A DNA stretch of 6,042 nucleotides from Spirochaetes bacterium GWF1_49_6 (GTDB lineage Bacteria > Spirochaetota > Brevinematia > Brevinematales > GWF1-51-8), in assembly GCA_001829395.1 (NCBI GenBank), contig MIBD01000020.1:1-6042 (forward strand). Reading direction: 5' to 3'. A program made the position numbers and the translations under genes. The notes below the pieces were generated by a model. The model saw nothing but the letters and a program-made list of their open reading frames with translations, was not told the DNA's origin and made no database searches. Positions 1 through 5,818 of the stretch are shown here, piece after piece; position 1 is the stretch's first letter, and the number at the start of each line of letters is the position of its first letter.

Positions 1-645
1 CGACGACAACCGCAGGCGGAAATCCCCGTCGAGATCGAGGAGACTCCCGGTAAGCCGCGCGAGACGCATGTCCCCGTGACGGTAATCGCTGATATTGACG
101 CCCGTCAGCACGATTTCCTTATACCCGTTGGCGATCAGCCCGCGCGCGGCGGTGAGTATCCGTTCCGGGGCGAGGCTGCGGCTTTTCCCGCGCGCGTAGG
201 GGATACGGCAGTAGCTGCAAAATTTCCCGCATCCGTCCTGTATCTTGATATACGCGCGGGTGCGCTCGAAGCTCGTGATCTGCGGGAAATCTGCGTCCAT
301 AGTCTCCGCCGCCGCGCTCCCGAGGAACTCCGCGAGCCGGAACTTGTTCGTATTGCCCAGGACGAGGTCGGCGAAATCGGAGCGCGAGAGCTCGTCGTAA
401 TCGGCGGTCGCGTAGCATCCGGTCGCCACGGTGAACTTGCCCATCCGTTTCGCCTTACGGAGTATCCCTCTCGAACGGGCGTCGGCCTGATTGGTGACCG
501 TGCAGGTATTGACGACCACGGTGTCGGCGTCCTCGAGCTTCCGCGCGATATCGAACCCGGACGCGCGCAGGCTTTCCGAGAGGGCGTCGGATTCGAAACG
601 GTTGAGTTTACAGCCGAGGGTGGCGATATATACGGATTTTTTCAT
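1..645 (-). CDS. mtaB: tRNA N6-threonylcarbamoyladenosine (t6A) methylthiotransferase, 5' part
   Basis: Radical-SAM methylthiotransferase of the MiaB/RimO/MtaB family. MtaB adds a methylthio group to t6A37 of ANN-decoding tRNAs in the cytoplasm. Reading from the ATG at 645, 215 codons are visible before the window edge, about half of the usual ~430 residues; the rest of the radical-SAM domain and the TRAM domain lie outside. The N-terminal UPF0004 domain begins MKKSVYIATLGCKLNRFES and has the three expected cluster cysteines C12, C48 (NTCTVTNQADARSRG) and C77 (TGCY). The radical-SAM CxxxCxxC motif is C139-C143-C146 in DGCGKFCSYCRIPYARG. The TLGCK-N and NTCTVT-ADARSR motifs fit MtaB better than MiaB or RimO. 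No Shine-Dalgarno precedes the ATG, and the promoter lies almost against it. The gene is clearly GC-richer than the rest of the window. MtaB versus a close paralogue is a family-level call. Confidence 0.93.
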   Translation of the reverse strand, partial: MKKSVYIATLGCKLNRFESDALSESLRASGFDIARKLEDADTVVVNTCTVTNQADARSRGILRKAKRMGKFTVATGCYATADYDELSRSDFADLVLGNTNKFRLAEFLGSAAAETMDADFPQITSFERTRAYIKIQDGCGKFCSYCRIPYARGKSRSLAPERILTAARGLIANGYKEIVLTGVNISDYRHGDMRLARLTGSLLDLDGDFRLRLSS

Positions 646-652
646 AGGGTAA

Positions 653-681
653 ATCTTACGAAAGAACGAGGTAAATGTCAA
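653..681 (-). promoter_or_regulatory. sigma-70 promoter of mtaB, probably giving a leaderless mRNA
   Basis: On the minus strand a perfect TTGACA (681-676) is followed by a 17-base spacer and TAAGAT (658-653, 4 of 6 consensus bases). Only seven bases, TTACCCT, separate this -10 box from the ATG at 645. The expected transcription start therefore falls on or within a base of the A of the ATG, leaving no room for a ribosome binding site; none is visible. The box match is seen directly; the leaderless start is inferred. Confidence 0.65.
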
Positions 682-814
682 CTGCTGCGCAGGCTAATCC
701 CATTACCATCCCTGATTTTTATATTAGACGCCAGCCTGCGGCTGATGTGTTTCCGCGAGGCAGTTAATTTCGCGCCCTGTGTGTGGGTTAGCCCCGGCAT
801 GAAACCGATACTCT

Positions 815-829
815 GTAGAAAAATTCTAC
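815..829. repeat. small perfect hairpin between mtaB and the 69-residue gene
   Basis: GTAGAA (815-820) and TTCTAC (824-829) are perfect inverted repeats around AAA. The hairpin lies 21 bases past the stop codon of the minus-strand gene 851-1060. No T-run follows on either strand, so it is not a convincing intrinsic terminator; it could stabilise the transcript's 3' end. Apart from this and the mtaB promoter, I see nothing else in 646-850. Confidence 0.35.
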
Positions 830-850
830 GGATGTTGAACGATGTCTATT

Positions 851-1060
851 TTATTTGCCCGCAACCGCTGCCTTCCAGCTTTTCCTCAGCGCGGACAGGA
901 TGTATAAAAATCCCAGGTAGACGATTACCGCGAGCGAGAAAAACAGCGCCATCCCGGCTATAGTGAAATCGGGGGCTTTATTGATATACATCACGACCGA
1001 TATGGAGCATACCGCCGTCAGCGTGGTCATAAAAAACCCGTAGAATAGGAACCGAATCAC
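851..1060 (-). CDS. small two-helix membrane protein, function unknown
   Basis: Sixty-nine residues from a GTG at 1060 to a TAA at 851. I do not recognise the family. Two hydrophobic segments, about residues 3-26 and 33-57, are joined by a short polar turn (INKAPD). The C-terminus is basic (ALRKSWKAAVAGK), which favours cytoplasmic placement of that end and an inner-membrane hairpin. The GTG start follows AGTAGGTA, a weak Shine-Dalgarno placed rather close. An in-frame ATG at codon 11 is an alternative, but it would cut into the first membrane segment and has no better ribosome site. The gene lies 72 bases downstream of the lysine-rich micro-ORF in the same direction, and no terminator clearly separates them, so they may share a transcript. 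The coding call rests on the hydrophobic pattern and context, not on homology. Confidence 0.6.
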   Translation of the reverse strand: MIRFLFYGFFMTTLTAVCSISVVMYINKAPDFTIAGMALFFSLAVIVYLGFLYILSALRKSWKAAVAGK

Positions 1061-1132
1061 TACCTACTTGTCACAAGATCGCGATAACGGGTGTCGGCTA
1101 GAGTAAAAATTTGCCGGGTGAATTTCTACCGG

Positions 1133-1237
1133 TTACTTATCTTCGTCTTTCTTCGCGCGTTTATCGGCGCGTTTTTCCTTCAAAGACTTTGCCGGTTTCT
1201 TTTTAGTTTCTTTCTTAGTATCTTTCTCTTTTCCCAT
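1133..1237 (-). CDS. lysine-rich 34-residue protein
   Basis: Reading from ATG 1237 to TAA 1133 gives 34 residues beginning MGKEKDTKKETKKKPAKSL. Fourteen are lysine and two arginine, against eight Asp/Glu, so the protein is basic, highly charged and probably disordered or a charged helix. There are no Cys, aromatic residues or membrane segment. Translation is supported by a good Shine-Dalgarno, GGAGAG (1248-1243), five bases before the ATG, and by a near-consensus promoter at 1283-1311 giving a leader of roughly 40 bases. Such lysine-rich peptides may bind nucleic acid or ribosomes, but this is only inferred from charge. Just past the stop, a weak CCGG-based hairpin followed by CAAATTTTTACT (about 1104-1131) might attenuate transcription into the 69-residue gene. 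I do not know a named family. It is unusual to see such strong expression signals before so small a gene. Confidence 0.6.
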   Translation of the reverse strand: MGKEKDTKKETKKKPAKSLKEKRADKRAKKDEDK

Positions 1238-1282
1238 GATGTCTCTCCTATTAAGAAATAAAATGTTTAATCCATCAGATTA

Positions 1283-1311
1283 ATTCTACACGAGAAACGT
1301 TGAATTGTCAA
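1283..1311 (-). promoter_or_regulatory. strong sigma-70 promoter for the minus-strand small genes
   Basis: Minus-strand TTGACA (1311-1306, 6 of 6), a 17-base spacer, and TAGAAT (1288-1283, 5 of 6). This is the best promoter match in the window together with that of rpsT. It points to the lysine-rich micro-ORF, with the transcription start expected near 1276, and is divergent from the promoter at 1378. Confidence 0.75.
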
Positions 1312-1340
1312 TGGGACTTTTGAAAAATTTATAGGATAAT

Positions 1341-1363
1341 AATAAAATCGGGAAAATTTTATT
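1341..1363. repeat. AT-rich inverted repeat in the divergent promoter region
   Basis: AATAAAAT (1341-1348) and ATTTTATT (1356-1363) form a perfect 8-base inverted repeat around CGGGAAA. It covers the place where the -35 contact of the plus-strand promoter at 1378 would fall, so it could be an operator or an UP-like element. Both arms are pure A/T in an A/T-rich stretch, so chance is a serious alternative. Confidence 0.3.
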
Positions 1364-1377
1364 TTTTATAAGTTCCA

Positions 1378-1386
1378 TGCTATAAT
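1378..1386 (+). promoter_or_regulatory. extended -10 promoter for the membrane-protein pair
   Basis: TGCTATAAT is a perfect TATAAT (1381-1386) preceded by the TGn extension. The -35 position is poor (TTTATT at 1358-1363 for a 17-base spacer), which is typical of extended -10 promoters. Transcription should start near 1393, 28 bases before the ATG at 1421. This rules out the in-frame ATG at 1385, which overlaps the -10 box. Confidence 0.7.
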
Positions 1387-1420
1387 GAAGTTTCACGTTT
1401 TAGACGGAGGAAGTGAAGTA

Positions 1421-1627
1421 ATGAAAGATAACTTCTTTCTGATATTTATTATTTTCAGCATGGTATCGTTCATCACCGCCGCGCTGCTGGTATTGTTCTT
1501 TTTTAAACTTTTTCCCGAGGAAGTATCCACTGTATACTTTATCGCGGGTGGAGTAGGCCTGCTGTTCGGGGCGCTCTGCTATCTGCCGTTTAAATGGCTG
1601 ACCGGCGAAGAAAGGGGTAAAAAATGA
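1421..1627 (+). CDS. small two-helix membrane protein coupled to the following gene
   Basis: Sixty-eight residues, beginning MKDNFFLIFIIFSMV. Family not recognised. Two hydrophobic segments at about residues 5-30 and 37-58 are separated by FPEEVS; the tail GEERGKK is charged. This looks like an integral inner-membrane hairpin. The start at 1421 is chosen over the longer frame opening at 1385 because that upstream ATG overlaps the -10 box, while GGAGG (1406-1410) lies ten bases before 1421, slightly long but workable. The stop codon TGA overlaps the next gene's ATG (ATGA at 1624-1627), so the two are probably translationally coupled and made in related amounts. That suggests the small protein works with, or helps insert or anchor, the 676-residue product. 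The role is inferred from position only. Confidence 0.75.
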   Translation: MKDNFFLIFIIFSMVSFITAALLVLFFFKLFPEEVSTVYFIAGGVGLLFGALCYLPFKWLTGEERGKK

Positions 1628-3654
1628 CAAGAATCCTCCGTATCGTTACTTCCGCGTTAGCGGGATTATTTATAATAATTTTAGCCCTCGGAAATATTTT
1701 TTACGAAGATTTCAGGAATATTTTCCTGAATAAATATATTGAAATCGATTTAAAGAGCGGGGAACTCGATAACCTGAAGCTGAAGGAAGACCCTGATTAC
1801 GATTTCATTATCTACCCGCGCAAGGATACCTACTTCCCTTACGAACGGATACTGATCTACGCGAGAATTATAGGCAAGTCCGATAAGACGGTTCCCTCCG
1901 ATGCGGTGGTGGAAGTGGAGTTTTATAACAACGGCCTGCCGTTAAGCGACATACAGGGACGCACATCCATCAAGCTGGTCTATAATTTCGAACAGCAGGC
2001 ATGGGTAGGTATCTGGTATCCCAAGGATACCTCGTTGAAGGGTAATGTGCTGATGAAGGCGAAGGGCTTCCTGAATATCCCGCGCCCCCCGTTGGAATGC
2101 TATAATAAATTCTATATCGAGGAAAAGACCCCCGCGTTCAGTATCCCCAAGGGGCTTTCGGTTATCGGTATCGACACGATCGACCTAGTATCTCCCCGGA
2201 GTATCCTTTCCCCCGAGGGTAAGGTGGTCGACTGGAATGAAATACCCCGTTGGGTGGATTTCGTATCGGCGGACGGTATCTTCATGCTGGGCGGGGTGAC
2301 AGCCACTTATGACGAACGCACATCGCTGGATAACCCGTGGATGAACGAAAAGGTCAGCGAGAGCCTGTCTCTCGCGGATAAGATCAAGCAGAAGGGCGGT
2401 AAGTTCGGGGTATGGATCAAAGCGCTTAAATTGGAAGGGAGTTATCTGGAAAGTATCGGCTATATGCCGTCATGGTATCTGCTGAACAATAAGCAGAATA
2501 AATCGGATTCCGTCGTATCGCTGAACGATGAGAACCGGAAGAGACAGATCATATCGCTCTTCTCGTCGTTTATGAATAACGGCAGTGTGGCTTATGTGGG
2601 GCTGTCGCACATGTTTAACCCGCATAACTACGACATCGAACTGTTCGACCTGTTTGTGAAGGAGTTCCATGTAGCGGTGCCCCCGAGTTGGGATTCGATG
2701 CAGGAAGTTTATAAATTTAAATATTTCGTGGATAAAATGATTGACGCTGGGTTTGCCGAAAACTTCTGGCATTGGAAGAATTATGTCTTAGCGGATTATA
2801 TCAAGGATATTATTAACAAGTCCGGTCATTCCAAGCCGGTTTTTTACTATGCGTATGTGGATGAGATTATGGACAACCCGGAAATCATTCAGGTTCTGTT
2901 CAACTCAGGGGTGGACTTCATCGTGCTGAACTTCAACGTGAATTTCCGCGATATCGCGGCGACGCTGGACAAGCTCAGGAATATCAGCGATATTACCCAG
3001 TACTTTAACCGGATTATGATATCCTACGAAATCAATTTCAGCAATCTCGACCTGATGGGCTTCGAGATCAGCGCCATCGAGAACTATATTACCGCGAATC
3101 TCCAGATTGCGAAGTACGGGTCGAAGTATATGAACGTGCAGGGGTTGTTTATCAACGACCTATTCAAGGCGATGTCCGGGAACCGAGGCACATATTCGCC
3201 GGCGGAATGGATGCTGGGGGTGGGGAAGGCCATCTACGAGTTCAAACTGCTGAACCAGAACTCCCCCCTGCGTATCGATTCGTTTCTGAAGTATGACGCC
3301 GCCGATTCGAACAAGATCGAATTGGATTTCAGGATCGCGAATATATCCACGACTACGGTATATAATATTTATATTCACCTTCTCCCCGTTTTAAGTATCG
3401 AAAATATTCAGGATAAGAACCAGAATATCAGTTCGCTCGCGCCGGGGAAGGAAGCCACGATAAAAATACCGATAACGGTGAAGAACGACGAATCGCAGTT
3501 AAAGAAAAAGAAGCAGTTTGTCGGTATTCGGATATCATGGTCGGGGAGCGCGGAAATTTCAGGGGAGAACGCGAACGGGTTTATCGATTTCCTGACTATC
3601 GGGGGAACCATGAATCAGTCCTCGGCGGCTCCGAACATGCTGACGAATCAGTAA
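1624..3654 (+). CDS. membrane-anchored probable TIM-barrel protein with flanking beta-sandwich domains, function unknown
   Basis: 676 residues. The basic N-terminus MTRILRIV leads into one hydrophobic segment (about 8-27) with no lipobox cysteine, so I expect an uncleaved signal anchor with the rest outside the cytoplasm. Residues 60-170 look like a beta-sandwich of the kind in surface or macroglobulin-type proteins (IYARI, VVEVEFYNNG, WVGIWYP). Residues 175-545 show eight regularly spaced hydrophobic strands, as in a TIM barrel: about 178-187, 211-224, 261-268, 322-331, 404-413, 429-439, 463-470, 503-512. Residues 550-660 are another beta-rich domain (IELDFRIANIS, ATIKIPITV). Glycoside-hydrolase-like folds often look like this, and Glu414 and Glu469 lie at strand ends, but no known catalytic pair is evident; a non-catalytic or polysaccharide-binding barrel is possible. 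AGGGG lies six bases before the ATG, which overlaps the preceding stop. The fold is an inference; no family is recognised. Confidence 0.85.
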   Translation: MTRILRIVTSALAGLFIIILALGNIFYEDFRNIFLNKYIEIDLKSGELDNLKLKEDPDYDFIIYPRKDTYFPYERILIYARIIGKSDKTVPSDAVVEVEFYNNGLPLSDIQGRTSIKLVYNFEQQAWVGIWYPKDTSLKGNVLMKAKGFLNIPRPPLECYNKFYIEEKTPAFSIPKGLSVIGIDTIDLVSPRSILSPEGKVVDWNEIPRWVDFVSADGIFMLGGVTATYDERTSLDNPWMNEKVSESLSLADKIKQKGGKFGVWIKALKLEGSYLESIGYMPSWYLLNNKQNKSDSVVSLNDENRKRQIISLFSSFMNNGSVAYVGLSHMFNPHNYDIELFDLFVKEFHVAVPPSWDSMQEVYKFKYFVDKMIDAGFAENFWHWKNYVLADYIKDIINKSGHSKPVFYYAYVDEIMDNPEIIQVLFNSGVDFIVLNFNVNFRDIAATLDKLRNISDITQYFNRIMISYEINFSNLDLMGFEISAIENYITANLQIAKYGSKYMNVQGLFINDLFKAMSGNRGTYSPAEWMLGVGKAIYEFKLLNQNSPLRIDSFLKYDAADSNKIELDFRIANISTTTVYNIYIHLLPVLSIENIQDKNQNISSLAPGKEATIKIPITVKNDESQLKKKKQFVGIRISWSGSAEISGENANGFIDFLTIGGTMNQSSAAPNMLTNQ

Positions 3655-3680
3655 AAAAAGTAAAAAGAATAAAATAAAAG

Positions 3681-3709
3681 TTGACTAATTTCTTAATATG
3701 TAATAAAAT
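3681..3709 (+). promoter_or_regulatory. sigma-70 promoter of the rpsT-HU operon
   Basis: TTGACT (3681-3686, 5 of 6), a 17-base spacer and TAAAAT (3704-3709, 5 of 6), inside an A/T-rich gap of 90 bases. The transcription start is expected near 3716, leaving a leader of about 29 bases before the GTG of rpsT. The A-rich stretch upstream (3653-3680) could act as an UP element. No terminator for the preceding 676-residue gene is visible, so read-through into rpsT is possible. Confidence 0.75.
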
Positions 3710-3744
3710 AGTTATACTTATCCATATTCACGTAGGAGGAAGAA

Positions 3745-4041
3745 GTGCCAAATATTAAATCCGCCAAGAAAAGAGTGCGGCAGTCTGAAAAGAGCAGAAT
3801 TCGGAACAGGGTTGTCAGGAGTTATATCAAAAATTTAAGAAAGAAAACCATAGAGGTCTTGAATTCTAAAGATGTAACGAAAGAAGCGGCGTTGGTCATT
3901 CTCACCGAGTACCAGACGAAAGTAGACCAGACATGGACAAAGGGCGTATTCAAACGCAACAAGTCATCCCGTCTTGTATCGAAAATGAATGCTTTGTATT
4001 ATAAAAACTTTTTAGCAAAAGATAACAAGCAGGAGGCGTAA
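3745..4041 (+). CDS. rpsT: 30S ribosomal protein S20
   Basis: Ninety-eight residues, slightly longer than the usual 85-90. The start MPNIKSAKKRVRQSEKSRIRN is the characteristic S20 N-terminus: a basic helix that binds 16S rRNA in the body of the small subunit early in assembly. The remainder is a basic three-helix protein, with TKGVFKRNKSSRLVSKMN matching the conserved third-helix region. The start codon is GTG, preceded by a perfect AGGAGG (3734-3739) at five bases. E. coli rpsT also starts with a non-ATG codon (UUG) and is autoregulated at translation. The GTG here may be tuned in the same way, but this is inference. The HU-family gene follows after one base, so the two form an operon driven by the promoter at 3681. 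Confidence 0.97.
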   Translation: MPNIKSAKKRVRQSEKSRIRNRVVRSYIKNLRKKTIEVLNSKDVTKEAALVILTEYQTKVDQTWTKGVFKRNKSSRLVSKMNALYYKNFLAKDNKQEA

Positions 4042-4042
4042 G

Positions 4043-4360
4043 ATGGGGAGAAGCAAATTAACAAAATCCGATATTGTGGATATTGTATTCGAAGATAACG
4101 ATATCCGTGAATACGGTGTGTCCCGTCGTGAGGTAAGCTTGGTAGTATCGAAATTCATAGAGAAACTCCGTGAATCGATAGAGAAGCTGGATGACGAGGA
4201 TCGGATTGAGTTGAGAGGCTTCGGAACTTTCGGTATTAAAAAGCGCCGCGCTCGTGTCGCGCGTAATCCGAAAACCGGCCAGCAGGTTGATGTTCCCGAG
4301 AGAAAATCTCCCTATTTCAAGGCCGGACGCGATATGAAACAATCCATTTTACACAACTAA
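4043..4360 (+). CDS. HU/IHF-family nucleoid DNA-binding protein
   Basis: 105 residues, longer than the usual 90-100. HU-type proteins form dimers that bend DNA, compact the nucleoid and assist replication and recombination. The family signature is clear: RIELRGFGTFGIKKRRARVARNPKTGQ spans residues about 54-80, with the beta-arm motif RNPKTG at 74-79 and Pro76 as the conserved intercalating residue. SPYFKAGRDMKQSI closes the fold. The N-terminal helical hairpin carries a few extra residues (FEDNDIREYGVSRREV) and there is a short basic extension (MGRSKLTKS). RIELRGFG resembles IHF-beta, but HU versus IHF cannot be settled here. Its AGGAGG (4031-4036) lies inside the end of rpsT, six bases before the ATG. 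An rpsT neighbour is also known for Borrelia Hbb. A strong terminator follows. Confidence 0.95.
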   Translation: MGRSKLTKSDIVDIVFEDNDIREYGVSRREVSLVVSKFIEKLRESIEKLDDEDRIELRGFGTFGIKKRRARVARNPKTGQQVDVPERKSPYFKAGRDMKQSILHN

Positions 4361-4373
4361 TTCAACACAGAAT

Positions 4374-4407
4374 AAATAAAAACCCCTCTTTCGAGGGGTT
4401 TTTATTT
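4374..4407 (+). terminator. intrinsic terminator of the rpsT-HU operon
   Basis: Perfect stem AAAAACCCCTC (4378-4388) with GAGGGGTTTTT (4393-4403) around loop TTTC, followed by ATTTT; A/T pairs extend the stem to 4374-4407. The upstream A-tract means it could also stop transcription coming from the right, but no minus-strand gene is close enough to need that. Confidence 0.93.
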
Positions 4408-4445
4408 TAGATTTAACTTTTTCCTTCCGATATTAAAAACGATAG

Positions 4446-4454
4446 TGGTATAAT
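4446..4454 (+). promoter_or_regulatory. extended -10 promoter of the PilZ gene
   Basis: TGGTATAAT: a perfect TATAAT (4449-4454) with the TGn extension. No good -35 box lies 16-18 bases upstream (TTCCGA at 4425-4430 is the best). The transcription start is expected near 4461, about 22 bases before the ATG at 4483. It lies just downstream of the operon terminator, so the gene is an independent unit. Confidence 0.7.
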
Positions 4455-4482
4455 ATAAGTATATCGTATCGAGAGCGGAATT

Positions 4483-5661
4483 ATGATAATTACTGAAGAA
4501 TTTACCGACGAAAAAGAAATAATGAAGGTGATCGCATTGTTTTGCGGTAACCAGACCACGGCAAAATTTTCCGACCGCGATATTGTTTTTAACGCGCGGT
4601 TCAAGGAAATTCGCTCTGGGCAGATTATTCTATCGCAGGTGGACAGCAGTCATCCGGGACTTTCCCTCGAGGATTATAATATGCGCCCCCTTGACGCGGA
4701 AGTCGTGCTCGGCGGGAGTATTTATATTTTCGAGGCTATCCCGATGGGTGCGAAAAATATTTCTATGCCTAACATCATCAAAGCTCATCCTAAGCGTAAA
4801 AATGAAAGAATCAAGATCTCGGGTAACGAATTTGTCCAGAAGATGTTTGCCACTATATCCATGAAGGTCGTCGATTTTACGGTGCAGGACGAGGAACTCG
4901 CGAAAAAAATCCACCTCATCATCGCCACTATAGAAAGTCACCTGACCCGTTCGGAAAACTACGACATCGCGAAAATCTCCCTTTTCGACGGTACGGAAAA
5001 AAATATTATTACCCGGCTCATCAAGAAGCTGAAGAAGCCATTCGTGGTATTCAATACCGCGAATTTCAAGATAAAAGAAGACCTTGTCCTGTCATACGAG
5101 GATTATGTAAAATTCCTCAGCGAGGAAGGGTTCGATCTGAAAAATATCCTGTCCCAGCTCGATAAGGTAAAAGAGTTTTACCAGAAGAACGTGATAAAAA
5201 GCGAGGCGATCCTTCCGCTGATTTTCGAAGGCGAAGCGATCGGGCAGATCCGGGTGGTATCCCTCAAGGAATATATTACCAAGACGCATGTCCGCCGGCT
5301 CATCACGCTCGCACAGCAGGCCGTCGAGAACCTGTTCGAAAAATGCTCCTTTGAAATTGTTACCAAGGAACCTCAGATTTTACAGGATATGAGCGTGGGC
5401 GGCGCGAAGATTACGATCACCGAGCCGGACATGTACAAATATATCCGTGAACTGAGACGTATCTATATGCAGTTGACGTTCCCGGACGCGACGCAGATTA
5501 AGACGATGGGTACTATTCTGAATATGTATGACAATACGCCCGAAGGCTACCGGGTGATCGGGATAAAGTTTTCGGCGAATATCGACTGGCGCGACAAGTC
5601 CAAACTGGACGAGTTTATCCAGAGCGTCATGCGCCTCCAGAACGTTCGTGTATCTAACTAA
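4483..5661 (+). CDS. probable c-di-GMP receptor: PilZ domain split by a GAF-like insertion
   Basis: 392 residues, no signal peptide or membrane segment, so cytoplasmic. Residues 1-100 form a beta-rich N-terminal domain comparable in position to the PilZN/YcgR-N domain. KRKNER gives RxxxR (R105, R109), the first half of the PilZ signature. Residues about 135-290 look like a GAF fold, best seen at EAILPLIFEGEAIGQIRVVS and the following helix HVRRLITLAQQAVENLF. The second PilZ half follows: QDMSVGGAKI with D302, S304 and G307 (DxSxxG), then beta strands to about 370 and a C-terminal helix. PilZ proteins bind cyclic di-GMP through these motifs and control motility or surface polymers. The motifs are seen; c-di-GMP binding is inferred. 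The layout resembles the Leptospira DUF1577-type proteins as I recall them, which would need a profile search. Shine-Dalgarno is weak (GAGAGCGGAA). It has its own promoter and no linked effector gene in the window. Confidence 0.8.
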   Translation: MIITEEFTDEKEIMKVIALFCGNQTTAKFSDRDIVFNARFKEIRSGQIILSQVDSSHPGLSLEDYNMRPLDAEVVLGGSIYIFEAIPMGAKNISMPNIIKAHPKRKNERIKISGNEFVQKMFATISMKVVDFTVQDEELAKKIHLIIATIESHLTRSENYDIAKISLFDGTEKNIITRLIKKLKKPFVVFNTANFKIKEDLVLSYEDYVKFLSEEGFDLKNILSQLDKVKEFYQKNVIKSEAILPLIFEGEAIGQIRVVSLKEYITKTHVRRLITLAQQAVENLFEKCSFEIVTKEPQILQDMSVGGAKITITEPDMYKYIRELRRIYMQLTFPDATQIKTMGTILNMYDNTPEGYRVIGIKFSANIDWRDKSKLDEFIQSVMRLQNVRVSN

Positions 5662-5662
5662 C

Positions 5663-5715
5663 TAATAGTCACTTTTAAAAAACGCCTTTTCAAGGCGGTA
5701 AAGAAGTGACCATTA
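5663..5715 (-). terminator. minus-direction intrinsic terminator inside a 53-base inverted repeat
   Basis: The inner hairpin CGCCTT/AAGGCG (5683-5688 and 5692-5697) is followed on the minus strand by TTTTTT (5682-5677), a proper intrinsic terminator for transcription from the right. On the plus strand no T-run follows, so it is a poor terminator for the PilZ gene. An outer stem, TAATAGTCACTT (5663-5674) with AAGTGACCATTA (5704-5715), pairs at 11 of 12 positions. The one exception, 5667/5711, becomes a G-U pair in minus-strand RNA, which supports the minus direction. Confidence 0.6.
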
Positions 5716-5754
5716 AGCGTGTTATAAAGAATTATAAATACTGTTGTTACAAAA

Positions 5755-5818
5755 GGCAATAGTTTTTGCGTCAGTCCCCGCAAGGGGAGGGTGATGACGA
5801 ACTCATAATGTCATTGCC
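5755..5818. repeat. nested three-stem palindrome with a GCAA tetraloop
   Basis: Three inverted repeats nest: GGCAAT (5755-5760) with ATTGCC (5813-5818); CGTCA (5769-5773) with TGACG (5795-5799); TCCCC (5775-5779) with GGGGA (5784-5788), closing on GCAA (5780-5783), a GNRA tetraloop on the plus strand. The element could be the head of the palindromic repeat cluster or a structured RNA. No open reading frame covers it. Confidence 0.5.

Noticed and set aside
76..963. Long plus-strand open frame of 295 codons antisense to mtaB
   Set aside because: The opposite strand encodes a clear MtaB with all six cysteines. The antisense frame is Arg/Gly/Glu-rich with no domain and is a by-product of GC-rich codons; it also runs across the mtaB promoter.
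1385..1627. Longer 80-codon version of the small membrane protein starting at 1385
   Set aside because: That ATG overlaps the TATAAT box and lies upstream of the expected transcription start, while GGAGG precedes the ATG at 1421.
5683..5697. Plus-strand terminator for the PilZ gene
   Set aside because: The hairpin is followed by GTAAAGAAG on the plus strand and not by a T-run; the T-run is on the minus strand.
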